A stretch of DNA of 64,000 nt from Lacinutrix sp. 5H-3-7-4 (GCF_000211855.2 NC_015638.1:1674001-1738000); one strand, 5' to 3'. Positions 17,277 to 26,091 are shown, numbered from the stretch's first letter. A program made the numbers and translations. The notes: generated from the sequence alone by a model not told the origin.

Positions 17277-18170
17277 ATGAAAGCATATATATTTCCAGGT
17301 CAAGGCGCTCAATTCTCAGGAATGGGTTTAGATTTATACGAAAACTCTCCAGAAGCACAACATTTATTTGAAGATGCTAATAGTATTTTAGGTTTTAATA
17401 TTACAGATGTAATGTTTGAAGGTACTGCTGAAGCTTTAAAACAAACCAAAGTAACACAACCAGCAATATTTTTACACTCAGTAATTTTAGCAAAAACATT
17501 AGGAGAGAATTTTAAGCCAGATATGGTTGCAGGTCACTCTTTAGGTGAATTCTCTGCATTAGTAGCTAACGGAGCTTTAACATTTCAAGATGGTTTACGT
17601 TTAGTGTCACAACGTGCTTTAGCAATGCAAAAAGCTTGTGAGATACAGCCAAGTACAATGGCGGCAGTTTTAGGTTTAGAAGATAGCGTGGTTGAAAATA
17701 TTTGTGCAGAAACTGAAGGCGTTGTAGTAGCGGCAAACTATAATTGTCCAGGACAACTAGTTATTTCTGGTGAAATTGAAGCTATAAATAAAGCATGTGA
17801 AAGCATGAAGGCAGCAGGAGCAAGGCGTGGATTAGTATTGCCAGTTGGTGGCGCTTTTCACTCACCAATGATGGAGCCTGCTCGCGAAGAATTAGCAGCA
17901 GCTATAGAAAACACAACATTTAGTAAGCCTAATTGCCCAATATACCAAAACGTAACAGCAAACGCTGTTATTAATGAATCTGAAATTAAGGCTAATTTAA
18001 TTTCGCAATTAACAGCTCCTGTGCGTTGGACACAATCTGTAGAACAAATGATTACAGACGGTGCAACTTTATTTACAGAAGTTGGTCCAGGAAAAGTATT
18101 ACAAGGTTTAGTAAAGAAAATTAATAGAGCATCTGAAACGGCTTCTGCAACCTTTGAAAGCGCTTCATAA
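17277..18170 (+). CDS. fabD: Malonyl-CoA:ACP transacylase
   Basis: A 298-residue FabD that loads malonyl groups onto acyl carrier protein for fatty-acid synthesis. MKAYIFPGQGAQFSGMGLDL is the standard N terminus. The nucleophilic Ser is in VAGHSLGEFSAL (about residue 88). The catalytic His is expected in GGAFHSPMMEPA (about residue 198). The C terminus has EVGPGKVLQGLVKK. ATG at 17268 is an alternative start adding three residues. lspA follows after two bases, so the two are co-transcribed. Confidence 0.96.
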   Translation: MKAYIFPGQGAQFSGMGLDLYENSPEAQHLFEDANSILGFNITDVMFEGTAEALKQTKVTQPAIFLHSVILAKTLGENFKPDMVAGHSLGEFSALVANGALTFQDGLRLVSQRALAMQKACEIQPSTMAAVLGLEDSVVENICAETEGVVVAANYNCPGQLVISGEIEAINKACESMKAAGARRGLVLPVGGAFHSPMMEPAREELAAAIENTTFSKPNCPIYQNVTANAVINESEIKANLISQLTAPVRWTQSVEQMITDGATLFTEVGPGKVLQGLVKKINRASETASATFESAS

Positions 18171-18172
18171 TT

Positions 18173-18658
18173 ATGAAAAACAATAGAACGCTTTTTATTA
18201 CAATTTTAATTGTTGTTAACATTGCTTTAGATCAAATTTCTAAATTTTGGGTGAGAGCTAATATTCCTGCGGGTAGTAGATCTGAGATTTTAGGTGAGTA
18301 TTTTACACTTCATAATGTTGAAAATACAGGAGCCTTTTTAGGTTTAGGGAGTGATTTTAATCCTGTTTTAAAAATAATTTTACTCAACGTACTTCCTGTT
18401 GTGGTGCTAACATTAGTACTCTTTCATATATTTAGAGACAAAACCTTAGATAAATTTTCGTTAATTGGTTTTTGCTGTATAATTGGTGGTGGTATAGCTA
18501 ATTTATACGACAGAATTCTTTATGGACAAGTAACCGACTTTTGGCATATAGATTTAGGAGGTGTATTTAGAACCGGTATTTTTAATATTGCAGATGTTTC
18601 TGTAATGGTTGGAATGGGACTACTAATTCTTGGAAATTTTAAAAAGAAGAAAGCATAA
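18173..18658 (+). CDS. lspA: Lipoprotein signal peptidase
   Basis: A 161-residue inner-membrane aspartyl protease that cleaves signal peptides of prolipoproteins. It has four membrane helices. The two catalytic Asp regions are GGGIANLYDRILYG (about 103-116) and FNIADVSVMVGM (about 139-150); the conserved NTGAFLGLG stretch is near 50. Substrates in this window include the lipobox proteins at 24.1, 42.3 and 51.9 kb. A terminator follows immediately. Confidence 0.96.
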   Translation: MKNNRTLFITILIVVNIALDQISKFWVRANIPAGSRSEILGEYFTLHNVENTGAFLGLGSDFNPVLKIILLNVLPVVVLTLVLFHIFRDKTLDKFSLIGFCCIIGGGIANLYDRILYGQVTDFWHIDLGGVFRTGIFNIADVSVMVGMGLLILGNFKKKKA

Positions 18659-18690
18659 AAAAACCGCGATATAATTATCGCGGTTTTTTT
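18657..18690. terminator. Bidirectional terminator after lspA
   Basis: A stem of about 15 bases centred on CCGCGATA/TATCGCGG with A and T runs on either side. It serves lspA on the plus strand and the small minus-strand gene that ends at 18693. Confidence 0.85.
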
Positions 18691-18692
18691 AT

Positions 18693-18884
18693 TTATTTGG
18701 CTAAAATACAGTCTTCACAGTCTTTTATTTCGCCGTAATATGTTTCTCTATATTTGTGAATTGTTTTAATGGGAATGCCGAAAAAATGTTTCTTTACATA
18801 GGTTACATTGGCTTTTAATTCTCCCATTTTGGGTGCAAATCTGTTCTCTAATTTTGTTTTTCTTCTTACGCTAATCAGTTTCAT
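18693..18884 (-). CDS. Small basic protein of unknown function
   Basis: A 63-residue ATG-started frame, strongly basic in the first half (KLISVRRKTKLENRF) and ending with a CxxC pair (CEDCILAK). No signal peptide or membrane helix is evident. I do not recognise a named family. A shared terminator abuts its stop codon and codon use looks normal for the region, which argues for a real gene. The CxxC could bind metal, but two cysteines alone do not make a complete zinc site. Confidence 0.6.
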   Translation of the reverse strand: MKLISVRRKTKLENRFAPKMGELKANVTYVKKHFFGIPIKTIHKYRETYYGEIKDCEDCILAK

Positions 18885-19048
18885 AATATCTATTTCATTA
18901 AGTACAAAGTAATGAAGATATTAAACCAATCGCAAAATATAAATGTTAAGTATTTATTAATCAGCTATTTAATTTAAATATGATATTTATAAGTACATAT
19001 TTTTAAGAATATGCCAATTAGAGTGGGCTTAGATTATCAAATCAATAA

Positions 19049-20326
19049 CTAGTTTTTGTAAATTTTTCCTTCTTTCATTACAAAAACAACTGTTTCCATA
19101 GTGTTTATGTTTTCTACAGGATTATCATTAGTAGCAACAATATCTGCAATAAATCCTGCTTTAAGTTGTCCTAATTGGTTTTCCATTTTTAATATCATAG
19201 CGTTTGTTATAGTTGCACTTTGTATAGCTTCTATTGCAGGCATTCCTGCTTCTACCATATAGCCAAACTCTTTTGCATTATCACCATGATAAAAAACAGC
19301 AGCATCTGTGCCAAAGGCAATGCCTACACCAGCTTTGTAAGCGCGACCAAACATGTCTTGTATTTTTGGGCCAATATCTAAAGCTTTAGGTACTATAATT
19401 TCTGGATAATAATTTTTAATTTTTGCTTTATCTGAAACAAATTTACCAGCTGTAATAGTAGGCACTAAATAAACATCATGTTTTTTCATAAGTTCCATAG
19501 TCTCCTTACTCATTAAAGTACCGTGCTCTATAGTTTTAACGCCTCCTAAAACGGCACGTTGTATGCCTTCATCACCATGTGCGTGTGCAGCAACATGAAA
19601 GCCATAGTCTTTAGCGGTTTCACAAATAGCCTTGATTTCTTCTATGGTAAATTGTGGATTAGAGCCATTCTTAGCAACACTTAATACGCCACCTGTAGCG
19701 GTTATTTTTATTAAATCGGCACCATTTTTATAACGTTGTCGTACTGCTTTTTTTGCATCTTCAACACTATTTACTACGCCTTCTTTTGGTCCAGGATTTC
19801 CTGCTAAATCTCTACGGTAACCATTTGTTGGATCTGCGTGGCCACCAGTTGTAGCTAAAGATTTTTCAGCAGTAAAAATTCTTGGTCCAACAATTTTCCC
19901 TGATGCTATTGCTTTTTTTAAAGCTACATTTACACCAGAGCCACCTAAATCTCTTACGGTTGTAAAACCACTCATTAATGATGTTTTAGCGTAATTGGTT
20001 GATGTAAATGCTACATCTGCTTCATTTTGAGTAAAAACTTCTAGGTATTTTTTTGGGTTTGTTTCAGACTCTATGTGCACATGCATATCTATTAAGCCAG
20101 GCATTACCGTTTTAGTTTTTAAATCTATTATGGTATCGTTTGTATTTTCAGTTTTAATATAACCATCTACTATTGCTTTTATTTTTTGGCCAGATACAAT
20201 TATAGTTTTTTGGGTTAAAACTTTTCCAGATTTAGTGTCTATTATTTTTCCGCAATGTAAATAGGTGTCTTGTGCAAAAGTTAAAGTAGAAAATAATAAT
20301 GTAAAAATTAAAGCTAGTGTTTTCAT
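19049..20326 (-). CDS. Secreted amidohydrolase family protein
   Basis: A 425-residue metal-dependent hydrolase with a signal peptide (1-18, ending LTFAQ). The amidohydrolase fold shows the metal-binding HxH in MPGLIDMHVHIE (about 74-85), a Lys-containing strand DLIKITATGGVLS, His ligands in HVAAHAHGDEGIQ and IEHGTL, and the catalytic Asp in AFGTDAAVFYHG. It resembles imidazolonepropionase-like and Xaa-Pro-dipeptidase-type amidohydrolases of the periplasm; the substrate is unknown. The gene starts three bases after galE ends, so they are co-transcribed although no functional link is obvious. Confidence 0.88.
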   Translation of the reverse strand: MKTLALIFTLLFSTLTFAQDTYLHCGKIIDTKSGKVLTQKTIIVSGQKIKAIVDGYIKTENTNDTIIDLKTKTVMPGLIDMHVHIESETNPKKYLEVFTQNEADVAFTSTNYAKTSLMSGFTTVRDLGGSGVNVALKKAIASGKIVGPRIFTAEKSLATTGGHADPTNGYRRDLAGNPGPKEGVVNSVEDAKKAVRQRYKNGADLIKITATGGVLSVAKNGSNPQFTIEEIKAICETAKDYGFHVAAHAHGDEGIQRAVLGGVKTIEHGTLMSKETMELMKKHDVYLVPTITAGKFVSDKAKIKNYYPEIIVPKALDIGPKIQDMFGRAYKAGVGIAFGTDAAVFYHGDNAKEFGYMVEAGMPAIEAIQSATITNAMILKMENQLGQLKAGFIADIVATNDNPVENINTMETVVFVMKEGKIYKN

Positions 20327-20329
20327 AAT

Positions 20330-21343
20330 TTATAGAGTTTGTTCCCATTTCCAGGCAGAAAGCATAGCATCATCTAATGACAGTTTAGCTTTCCATCCTA
20401 AAACGGTATTTGCTTTTGTTGTATTGGCATAGGCTTCGACAACATCACCGTCACGCCTGTCTACGATTTTGTAATTTAATTTTTGGTTAGATACACGCTC
20501 GAAGGATTGTATGACTTCTAATACTGAACTTCCTTTACCAGTTCCTAAGTTAAAAATTTCAAAATTAGTATCGTTTTTATTTTCTAGTAGTCGCTGCAAT
20601 GCAATTACATGTGCTTTTGCTAAGTCTACTACATGTATGTAATCTCTTATACAAGTTCCATCTGGTGTTGGATAATTGTCTCCAAATACCGAAAGTTGTT
20701 CTCGTTTTCCTGCTGCTGTTTGTGTAATGTAAGGTACTAAATTTAAAGGAACACCTATTGGTAACTCGCCAATTTTAGAGCTTTGGTGGGCGCCAATTGG
20801 ATTAAAATAACGTAAGGCAATGGCTTTAAAATTAGCATTGGATTTTGTTAAATCTTCTATAATAGCTTCGCCTATTTTTTTTGTATTACCATATGGTGAT
20901 TCTGCAGGTTTTGTAGGTGCTAATTCTGTAATTGGCATACTATCTGCTTGACCGTAAACCGTGCATGAAGAGCTAAATATAAAATGAGATACTGCTTTTT
21001 TATTTAATTCTTGTAAAACGTAAACTAAACTATTAACATTGTTTTCGTAATAGGTTAATGGGCTTTTTACACTTTCTCCAACAGCTTTATATGCCGCAAA
21101 ATGTATTACACCTACTATGTCTTGATGTTTTTTAAAAAAAGTTTTTGTTTGTTCTTTATTTTTTAAATCTAAATTTTCAAATTCTGGTGTGATACTAGTA
21201 ATAGCAGTTATACCATTTAAAACATTTTCTGTAGCGTTAGATAAATTATCTATAATTATAACTTTGAATCCTGCATTTTGAAGTTCTACTACTGTATGTG
21301 AACCAATAAACCCTAATCCTCCGGTTACTAATATTTTTGACAT
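20330..21343 (-). CDS. galE: UDP-glucose 4-epimerase
   Basis: A 337-residue extended short-chain dehydrogenase that interconverts UDP-glucose and UDP-galactose using bound NAD. The Rossmann motif is VTGGLGFIGSHTVVEL (5-20). SSSCTVYG and the catalytic Tyr/Lys in ESPYGNTKKIGE (about 150) follow, then RYFNPIGAHQSSKIGE and CIRDYIHVVDLA. Length is typical. It belongs with the neighbouring DegT aminotransferase and Kdo transferase to an envelope-sugar region. A hairpin repeat separates it from the DegT gene. Confidence 0.96.
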   Translation of the reverse strand: MSKILVTGGLGFIGSHTVVELQNAGFKVIIIDNLSNATENVLNGITAITSITPEFENLDLKNKEQTKTFFKKHQDIVGVIHFAAYKAVGESVKSPLTYYENNVNSLVYVLQELNKKAVSHFIFSSSCTVYGQADSMPITELAPTKPAESPYGNTKKIGEAIIEDLTKSNANFKAIALRYFNPIGAHQSSKIGELPIGVPLNLVPYITQTAAGKREQLSVFGDNYPTPDGTCIRDYIHVVDLAKAHVIALQRLLENKNDTNFEIFNLGTGKGSSVLEVIQSFERVSNQKLNYKIVDRRDGDVVEAYANTTKANTVLGWKAKLSLDDAMLSAWKWEQTL

Positions 21344-21380
21344 GTTTTAAATTAAATCTTTGAATTAAATTAAATGTTTT

Positions 21381-21503
21381 GAGTTTGCGAGAAGGATGGA
21401 AACGGCATCCTTTTTTTAGCACTATTTTTTATGAAAAAATAGTGCTAAAAAAAGATATAGTGTACAGCCTGACTTTTGGCCGCTAAAAGCCAAAAGACTC
21501 GCC
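21381..21503 (-). repeat. Complex three-hairpin intergenic repeat (GGGCG...GGCTGTA family)
   Basis: Read on the minus strand it opens GGGCGAGTC, has a CTTTTGGC/GCCAAAAG-type hairpin, the core GGCTGTACACTATATC, then a 14-base perfect stem (TAGCACTATTTTTT and its complement around a 3-base loop at 21417-21447), and ends with AAGGATG/CATCCTT and TCGCAAAC. The element at 50248-50323 has the same opening and closing pattern. It fills the DegT-galE gap and touches the DegT stop codon. Confidence 0.65.
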
Positions 21504-22661
21504 CTAATTATTATCTAAAAAATCGATAATTGTTTTAGTTATAAATGCTATTTGATCTGGCTCTAACTCTGTATGCATTGGTAACGAGATTACTTCTTTT
21601 ACCAATTGGTTTGTTACTGTAAAATTTGCTTCATTATACCTTGAATCTAAATATGCTTTTTGTTTGTGCAATGGTATTGGATAGTAGACACCGCAAGGTA
21701 TATTTTTGTTTTGTAAATGCTGTACTAAAGCGTCTCTGTCTGCATTTTTTATTTTTAATGTATACTGGTGAAAGACATGGCAGTCGCAAGTATCACAAAC
21801 ATAGTCGCAATTATTTACTGTTTTTGGTGTTATAATATTTGGGTGGTTTTGTAATGCTTTTGTGTATGCTCTGGCAGCGTCACGGCGTTTGTTGTTATAA
21901 ATGTCTAAATGCGGTAGTTTTGCATTTAAGACTGCTGCTTGTATAGAGTCTAGTCTAGAGTTTACTCCAACGACATCATGGTGGTAACGTTTGTACATAC
22001 CATGATTTACAATGCCTCGAATAATATGTGCTAGATCGTCGTTATTAGTAAAAATAGCGCCACCATCACCATAACAACCTAAGTTTTTTGATGGAAAAAA
22101 TGAAGTTGAAGCAACATCTCCAATAGTTCCAGACATTACTTTCTCACCTTTAGAGTTTGTGTATTTTGCTCCAATGGCTTGAGCATTATCTTCTATTACA
22201 TAGAGATTATGCTCTTTTGCAATTTGCATTATAGCTTCCATATTTGCACATTGCCCAAATAAATGTACTGGTACAATTGCTTTAGTTTTAGGAGTAATTG
22301 CTTTTTTTATTGCTTCTATATCTATATTAAAATTGTCTGGATCTACATCAACAAGAACTGGTGTTAAATTTAATAATGCAATAACTTCTACTGTTGCGGC
22401 AAATGTGAAATCTGCAGTTATAACTTCGTCACCAGGTTTTAAACCTAAACCCATCATGGCTATTTGTAAAGCATCTGTACCATTTGCACATGGTATTACA
22501 TGTTTTACACCTAAATATTTTTCTAAATTTTCTTGAAATTCATGAACCTTTGGTCCATTTACAAAGGCAGTTGTTTCTAAAACTTCTTGAATAGAATCGT
22601 TAACCTCTTTTTTTATTTCTGCGTATTGACCTTTTAAGTCAACCATCTGTATTTTCTTCAT
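21504..22661 (-). CDS. DegT/DnrJ/EryC1/StrS-family sugar aminotransferase
   Basis: A 385-residue PLP-dependent aminotransferase that would transfer an amino group to a nucleotide-linked keto-sugar for surface glycans. Family blocks are HVIPCANGTDALQIAM, GDEVITADFTFAATVEVI and VIEDNAQAIGAKY, with the PLP Lys in FFPSKNLGCYGDGGAI (about residue 187) and then GVNSRLDSIQAAVL. An unusual cysteine cluster, CDYVCDTCDCH, sits at about 283-294, just before the conserved HQYTLKI strand. The nucleotide sugar is unknown. A -7 box lies at 22674-22681. Confidence 0.92.
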   Translation of the reverse strand: MKKIQMVDLKGQYAEIKKEVNDSIQEVLETTAFVNGPKVHEFQENLEKYLGVKHVIPCANGTDALQIAMMGLGLKPGDEVITADFTFAATVEVIALLNLTPVLVDVDPDNFNIDIEAIKKAITPKTKAIVPVHLFGQCANMEAIMQIAKEHNLYVIEDNAQAIGAKYTNSKGEKVMSGTIGDVASTSFFPSKNLGCYGDGGAIFTNNDDLAHIIRGIVNHGMYKRYHHDVVGVNSRLDSIQAAVLNAKLPHLDIYNNKRRDAARAYTKALQNHPNIITPKTVNNCDYVCDTCDCHVFHQYTLKIKNADRDALVQHLQNKNIPCGVYYPIPLHKQKAYLDSRYNEANFTVTNQLVKEVISLPMHTELEPDQIAFITKTIIDFLDNN

Positions 22662-22673
22662 AAAACGAATTTA

Positions 22674-22681
22674 CAAAATTA
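22674..22681 (-). promoter_or_regulatory. -7 promoter box for the DegT gene
   Basis: TAATTTTG on the minus strand matches TAnnTTTG, 12 bases before the ATG at 22661. It lies in the divergent region shared with waaA. Confidence 0.5.
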
Positions 22682-22730
22682 GCTAATGCTATACAATGAA
22701 TTATGTATTTTAGCACAAAGCATTTTTAAG

Positions 22731-23966
22731 TTGAATTTATTTTATACAATACTAATATACTTAGCCGATTTTGCACTAAAAGTTATAGCCTTTTTTAATA
22801 AAAAAATTAAACTAGGTATTGTTGGCCGTAAAGAAACGTTTAAATTATTAAAACATAATATTAAAGATACAGATGGAACTTTATGGTTTCATTGCGCGTC
22901 TTTAGGTGAATACGAACAAGGTTTGCCAATTTTTACTGAGCTAAGAAAAAACTATCCAAAGCATAAAATTGTGCTTTCGTTTTTTTCTCCGTCTGGCTAT
23001 GAAATTAGAAAAAATGCACCTTTTGCAGATGTTGTAGTGTATTTACCTCTAGATACTATAAGTAATGCAAAACGTTTTTTAAATATTGTAAATCCAGAGT
23101 TAACTGTTTTTGTTAAGTATGAGATTTGGCCAAATTTTTTAAATGAACTTAAAAGAAGAAATCATAGAGCAATTTTAATTTCGGCTGTATTTAGAGAAAA
23201 TCAGTCGTTTTTTAAATGGTATGGTAAGCATACAAGAAAGGCTTTATTTGCTTTTGAGCATATTTTTACTCAAAACGAAAAGTCTAAAAAACTTTTAGAA
23301 TTAATTAATTATAATACTGTAACGGTTTCTGGAGATACACGTTTTGATCGGGTGTTTAACCAACTAGAGCAAGATAATATTGTAGATTTTGTTTCTAAAT
23401 TTAAAGGAGATAATTTATGTGTGGTTGTAGGTAGTTCGTGGCCTGAGGATGAAAAACTTTTGGTTGATTATATAAATAATCATGCTAATAAAAGTACAAA
23501 GTTTATTATTGCACCACATAATATTAAAACAACACAAATTGAAAGTTTAAAACAAAGCATTACCAAAAGTTGTGTGTTGTTTACAGAGAAAAAAGACAAT
23601 ACTATAGAAAATTACCAAGTGCTAATTTTAAATACCATTGGTTTACTAACAAAAATATATAGTTATGCAGATATTGCATATGTAGGTGGAGCAATGGGTA
23701 CAACAGGTTTGCATAATACATTAGAAGCCGCAGTTTTTGGTGTGCCAATTATTATTGGAAAAAATCATGAAAAGTTTCCAGAAGCTCAAGCCATGATTAA
23801 TATAGAAGGTCTTGTGTCTATAACAGATAAAGAAAGTTTAAAGTATTATTTAAATCTTTTTATTAAAAATGAAACAAAACGTAGGCAATATGGAGATAAC
23901 AATAAGGATTTTATAAAAAATAATAAAGGAGCCGTAGTCCAAATATTAGATTATTTACGTATTTAA
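22731..23966 (+). CDS. waaA: 3-deoxy-D-manno-octulosonic acid (Kdo) transferase
   Basis: A 411-residue GT30 glycosyltransferase that adds Kdo from CMP-Kdo to lipid A at the inner membrane. An N-terminal membrane anchor (LFYTILIYLADFALKVIAFF) precedes the catalytic SLGEYEQGLPI (Glu as base), PSGYEIRKNAPFADVVVYLPLDT, the KYEIWPNFL block and the nucleotide-binding VGGAMGTTGLHNTLEAAVFGVPI. The start is uncertain. I prefer TTG at 22731, which gives the usual family N terminus; an in-frame ATG at 22686 would add 15 atypical residues and overlap a TATTTTAG box at 22706-22713. Confidence 0.92.
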   Translation: MNLFYTILIYLADFALKVIAFFNKKIKLGIVGRKETFKLLKHNIKDTDGTLWFHCASLGEYEQGLPIFTELRKNYPKHKIVLSFFSPSGYEIRKNAPFADVVVYLPLDTISNAKRFLNIVNPELTVFVKYEIWPNFLNELKRRNHRAILISAVFRENQSFFKWYGKHTRKALFAFEHIFTQNEKSKKLLELINYNTVTVSGDTRFDRVFNQLEQDNIVDFVSKFKGDNLCVVVGSSWPEDEKLLVDYINNHANKSTKFIIAPHNIKTTQIESLKQSITKSCVLFTEKKDNTIENYQVLILNTIGLLTKIYSYADIAYVGGAMGTTGLHNTLEAAVFGVPIIIGKNHEKFPEAQAMINIEGLVSITDKESLKYYLNLFIKNETKRRQYGDNNKDFIKNNKGAVVQILDYLRI

Positions 23967-24034
23967 ACTAAAACATAAAAGTCGAAAATAAATTTAAAAT
24001 GTTAATTTTTTTTATTTTATATGAATCAAAATGT

Positions 24035-24042
24035 TAAATTTG
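24035..24042 (+). promoter_or_regulatory. -7 promoter box for the acidic lipoprotein gene
   Basis: TAAATTTG matches TAnnTTTG, 31 bases before the ATG at 24074. Confidence 0.45.
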
Positions 24043-24073
24043 TTTCGATTAATAACTTAAACTTAAAAAACCA

Positions 24074-24343
24074 ATGAAAAAATTAGTATTAAGCTCAGCT
24101 TTATTATTAGCATTAGCAGTTTCTTTTACATCTTGTAGAGAAGAAAATAAAAATGATGCAGAAGATGCAATGGAAAATGCAGAACAAACAATTGAAAATG
24201 CAGCTGAAGAAACAGAAGAAGCAGTAGAAGATGGATTTGAAGCAGCAGGAGAAGCTATTGATAATGCAGTAGAAGAAACTGAAGAAGCAGGAGAAGCTGT
24301 TGAAGAGGCTGTTGAAGAAGCAACTGATGATGACAACAACTAA
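24074..24343 (+). CDS. Small glutamate-rich lipoprotein
   Basis: An 89-residue exported protein. The lipoprotein signal peptide ends with lipobox SFTSC (Cys about residue 21). The mature part is a run of acidic heptad-like units (repeated A-x-E-x-A-E-E-T-E-E-A and A-[VI]-[ED]-[ND] patterns), probably a highly negative alpha-helix, ending DDDNN. The enzyme LspA encoded at 18.2 kb would process it. Own promoter and terminator make it a single-gene unit. Function is unknown; cation binding or a charged periplasmic spacer is a guess. A long reverse-strand frame here is an artefact of the repeat. Confidence 0.75.
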   Translation: MKKLVLSSALLLALAVSFTSCREENKNDAEDAMENAEQTIENAAEETEEAVEDGFEAAGEAIDNAVEETEEAGEAVEEAVEEATDDDNN

Positions 24344-24364
24344 TTAGAATTTTCTAATAGATTT

Positions 24365-24395
24365 AAAAAGCCCAATCAAGAGATTGGGCTTTTTT
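24365..24395 (+). terminator. Intrinsic terminator after the acidic lipoprotein gene
   Basis: A 13-base stem, AAAAAGCCCAATC with GATTGGGCTTTTT, and a 4-base loop; the T run is part of the stem. Confidence 0.85.
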
Positions 24396-24416
24396 ATTTA
24401 TATTGACATTTTAAAT

Positions 24417-25226
24417 ATGTCTAAAAAAACAACATACTCCATTTTAACAGCATTAATTTTAATTGCTGTTTACTCATTTAATTTATATTCTGAGAAACAA
24501 GCACAACAAGAAGTTGTAAACACAGGTAAAAAAGTAAAATCGAATACTAATGAATATTTTTTGCCAACAAGTACAACAGGACAAGTGGTGCATCATGATG
24601 GGTATTCATTATCTTATAGTGAGCTTCACGAACAGGCTGAATGGGTTGCTTACGAATTAAAAAAATCACATTTAAGTAACACAAATTTTAAACGTCCTTA
24701 TTTTGAAATAGATAATGCTGTAAAAACAAAAGCAGCACATTGGAGAAATTATAAAAAATCGGGTTACGACCGCGGACACCTTTGTCCTGCTGGTGATAGA
24801 AAATATAGTAAAGCTGCACATGATGAAACATTTTTAACAAGTAATATTTCACCACAAAAGCATAATTTTAATGCAGGTGTTTGGAATAGGCTAGAACAAA
24901 AAGTACGTTATTGGGCGAGTAAATATAATGGAGTATTTGTGGTCTCTGGAGGAATTTTAAAAGGAAAAATGAAAACTATTGGAGATGAAAAAGTTGCGGT
25001 GCCTAATCAATTTTATAAAATAGTTATCGATAATAATAATGGTAAAACAAAAATGTTGGCGTTTTTAATGAATCATGAAGCTTCAAATTTACCATTGTAT
25101 AAATTTGTTGTTCCTGTTGATACTATAGAAAAATTAACTGGTATAGATTTTTTTGCAGAATTAGACGATAATATAGAAAATAGTCTGGAAGCTTCAGGTA
25201 GTTTTAAAAACTGGAGTTTTAAATAA
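24417..25226 (+). CDS. Exported DNA/RNA non-specific endonuclease
   Basis: A 269-residue beta-beta-alpha-metal (NUC1 / Serratia-type) nuclease that degrades DNA and RNA with Mg2+. An N-terminal hydrophobic segment (about 7-22) directs export or anchors it. The catalytic motif is YDRGHLCPAGDRK (general-base His about residue 121), with the metal-binding Asn in TSNISPQKHNFNAGVWNRLEQKVR. The ATG at 24417 is chosen because the upstream start lies in the preceding terminator region. It converges with the GT2 gene with a seven-base gap. It is likely used for nutrient or biofilm DNA. Confidence 0.93.
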   Translation: MSKKTTYSILTALILIAVYSFNLYSEKQAQQEVVNTGKKVKSNTNEYFLPTSTTGQVVHHDGYSLSYSELHEQAEWVAYELKKSHLSNTNFKRPYFEIDNAVKTKAAHWRNYKKSGYDRGHLCPAGDRKYSKAAHDETFLTSNISPQKHNFNAGVWNRLEQKVRYWASKYNGVFVVSGGILKGKMKTIGDEKVAVPNQFYKIVIDNNNGKTKMLAFLMNHEASNLPLYKFVVPVDTIEKLTGIDFFAELDDNIENSLEASGSFKNWSFK

Positions 25227-25233
25227 TTTAAAC

Positions 25234-26085
25234 TTATAGTCCTAGTTTGTTTTTTACACCATTCCAACGTAAGTTTCTTATAAATACGCCTTGATCTTCT
25301 GTAACCAAAGGTTGTGTGTTATTCTGTTTAGCTTTTAAATATCCTAAAACTGTATTTTTAAAATAAGAAAAACTACGTTTGCTAATGGCACTTTTTAAGG
25401 CAGAAAGTATGGTTAATGCAATTCCAAAACGCATTTTGTATAATGCTTCACCTTGCAAATATTTACTGCTTTTGTGGTAGGTTTTTCCAGTAGGTTTTAA
25501 ATGTTTTACGTGTAGAGATTTATCTGTTTTAATAGTCCATCCATAATATTGAGCTAGCAAAACATCCATTGTGTCCCAACCAATACTTTGTTTTAAGCCA
25601 CCAATAGCATTAAAGCAAGCTTTTTTATAAGCTTTAAAAGGACCACGAACGTGGTTTTTAGACGCGATAGTCTCGTATACCCATTGATTATTTTTTTCTA
25701 TATATGCTAGTCCACCAGCAATACCAACCTTACTATTAGATTTAAAAAGAGAAATTATAGATTCTAAATAGTTCTCTGGTAAAATAATATCTGCATCAAA
25801 CTTGCAAACAACATCGTAAGCATCATCTAATGTTTCTAAACCTTTGTAAAATGCATTTATTACTTTGCTTCCTGGGATATGTTGACTTGAAGATTTAATT
25901 TTAATAGATTGAATCCATTTGTTTTGTGCTGAAAAATCATCAATTATTTCATCTGTTTTGTCTGTAGAATTATCATTTACTACCACGACCTTTTCAGGTA
26001 AAACAGTTTGATTAACTAAAGAGTTAAGCATTAAGCCAATGCAATCTTCTTCGTTATGTGCAGGTATTACAATGTAAATTTTCAT
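25234..26085 (-). CDS. Family 2 glycosyltransferase
   Basis: A 283-residue GT-A enzyme. YIVIPAHNEEDCIGLMLNSL (2-21) opens the nucleotide-sugar fold. VVVVNDNSTDKTDEIID follows, and CKFDADIILPENYLE carries the DxD metal motif (about 93-95). RGPFKAYKKACFNAIGGL and GWDTMDVLL fit the acceptor side. There is no membrane helix, so it is cytoplasmic or peripheral. It is last in an operon with an FkbM methyltransferase (six-base gap) and a ketosynthase III, suggesting a modified glycan or glycolipid. Donor and acceptor are unknown. Confidence 0.9.
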   Translation of the reverse strand: MKIYIVIPAHNEEDCIGLMLNSLVNQTVLPEKVVVVNDNSTDKTDEIIDDFSAQNKWIQSIKIKSSSQHIPGSKVINAFYKGLETLDDAYDVVCKFDADIILPENYLESIISLFKSNSKVGIAGGLAYIEKNNQWVYETIASKNHVRGPFKAYKKACFNAIGGLKQSIGWDTMDVLLAQYYGWTIKTDKSLHVKHLKPTGKTYHKSSKYLQGEALYKMRFGIALTILSALKSAISKRSFSYFKNTVLGYLKAKQNNTQPLVTEDQGVFIRNLRWNGVKNKLGL

Positions 26086-26091
26086 TTGATT

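Noticed and set aside
24049-24339. 96-codon Ser/Ala-rich minus-strand frame opposite the acidic lipoprotein gene
   Set aside because: It is the complement of a Glu/Ala-rich repeat and would use the lipoprotein's promoter region as its 3' end.
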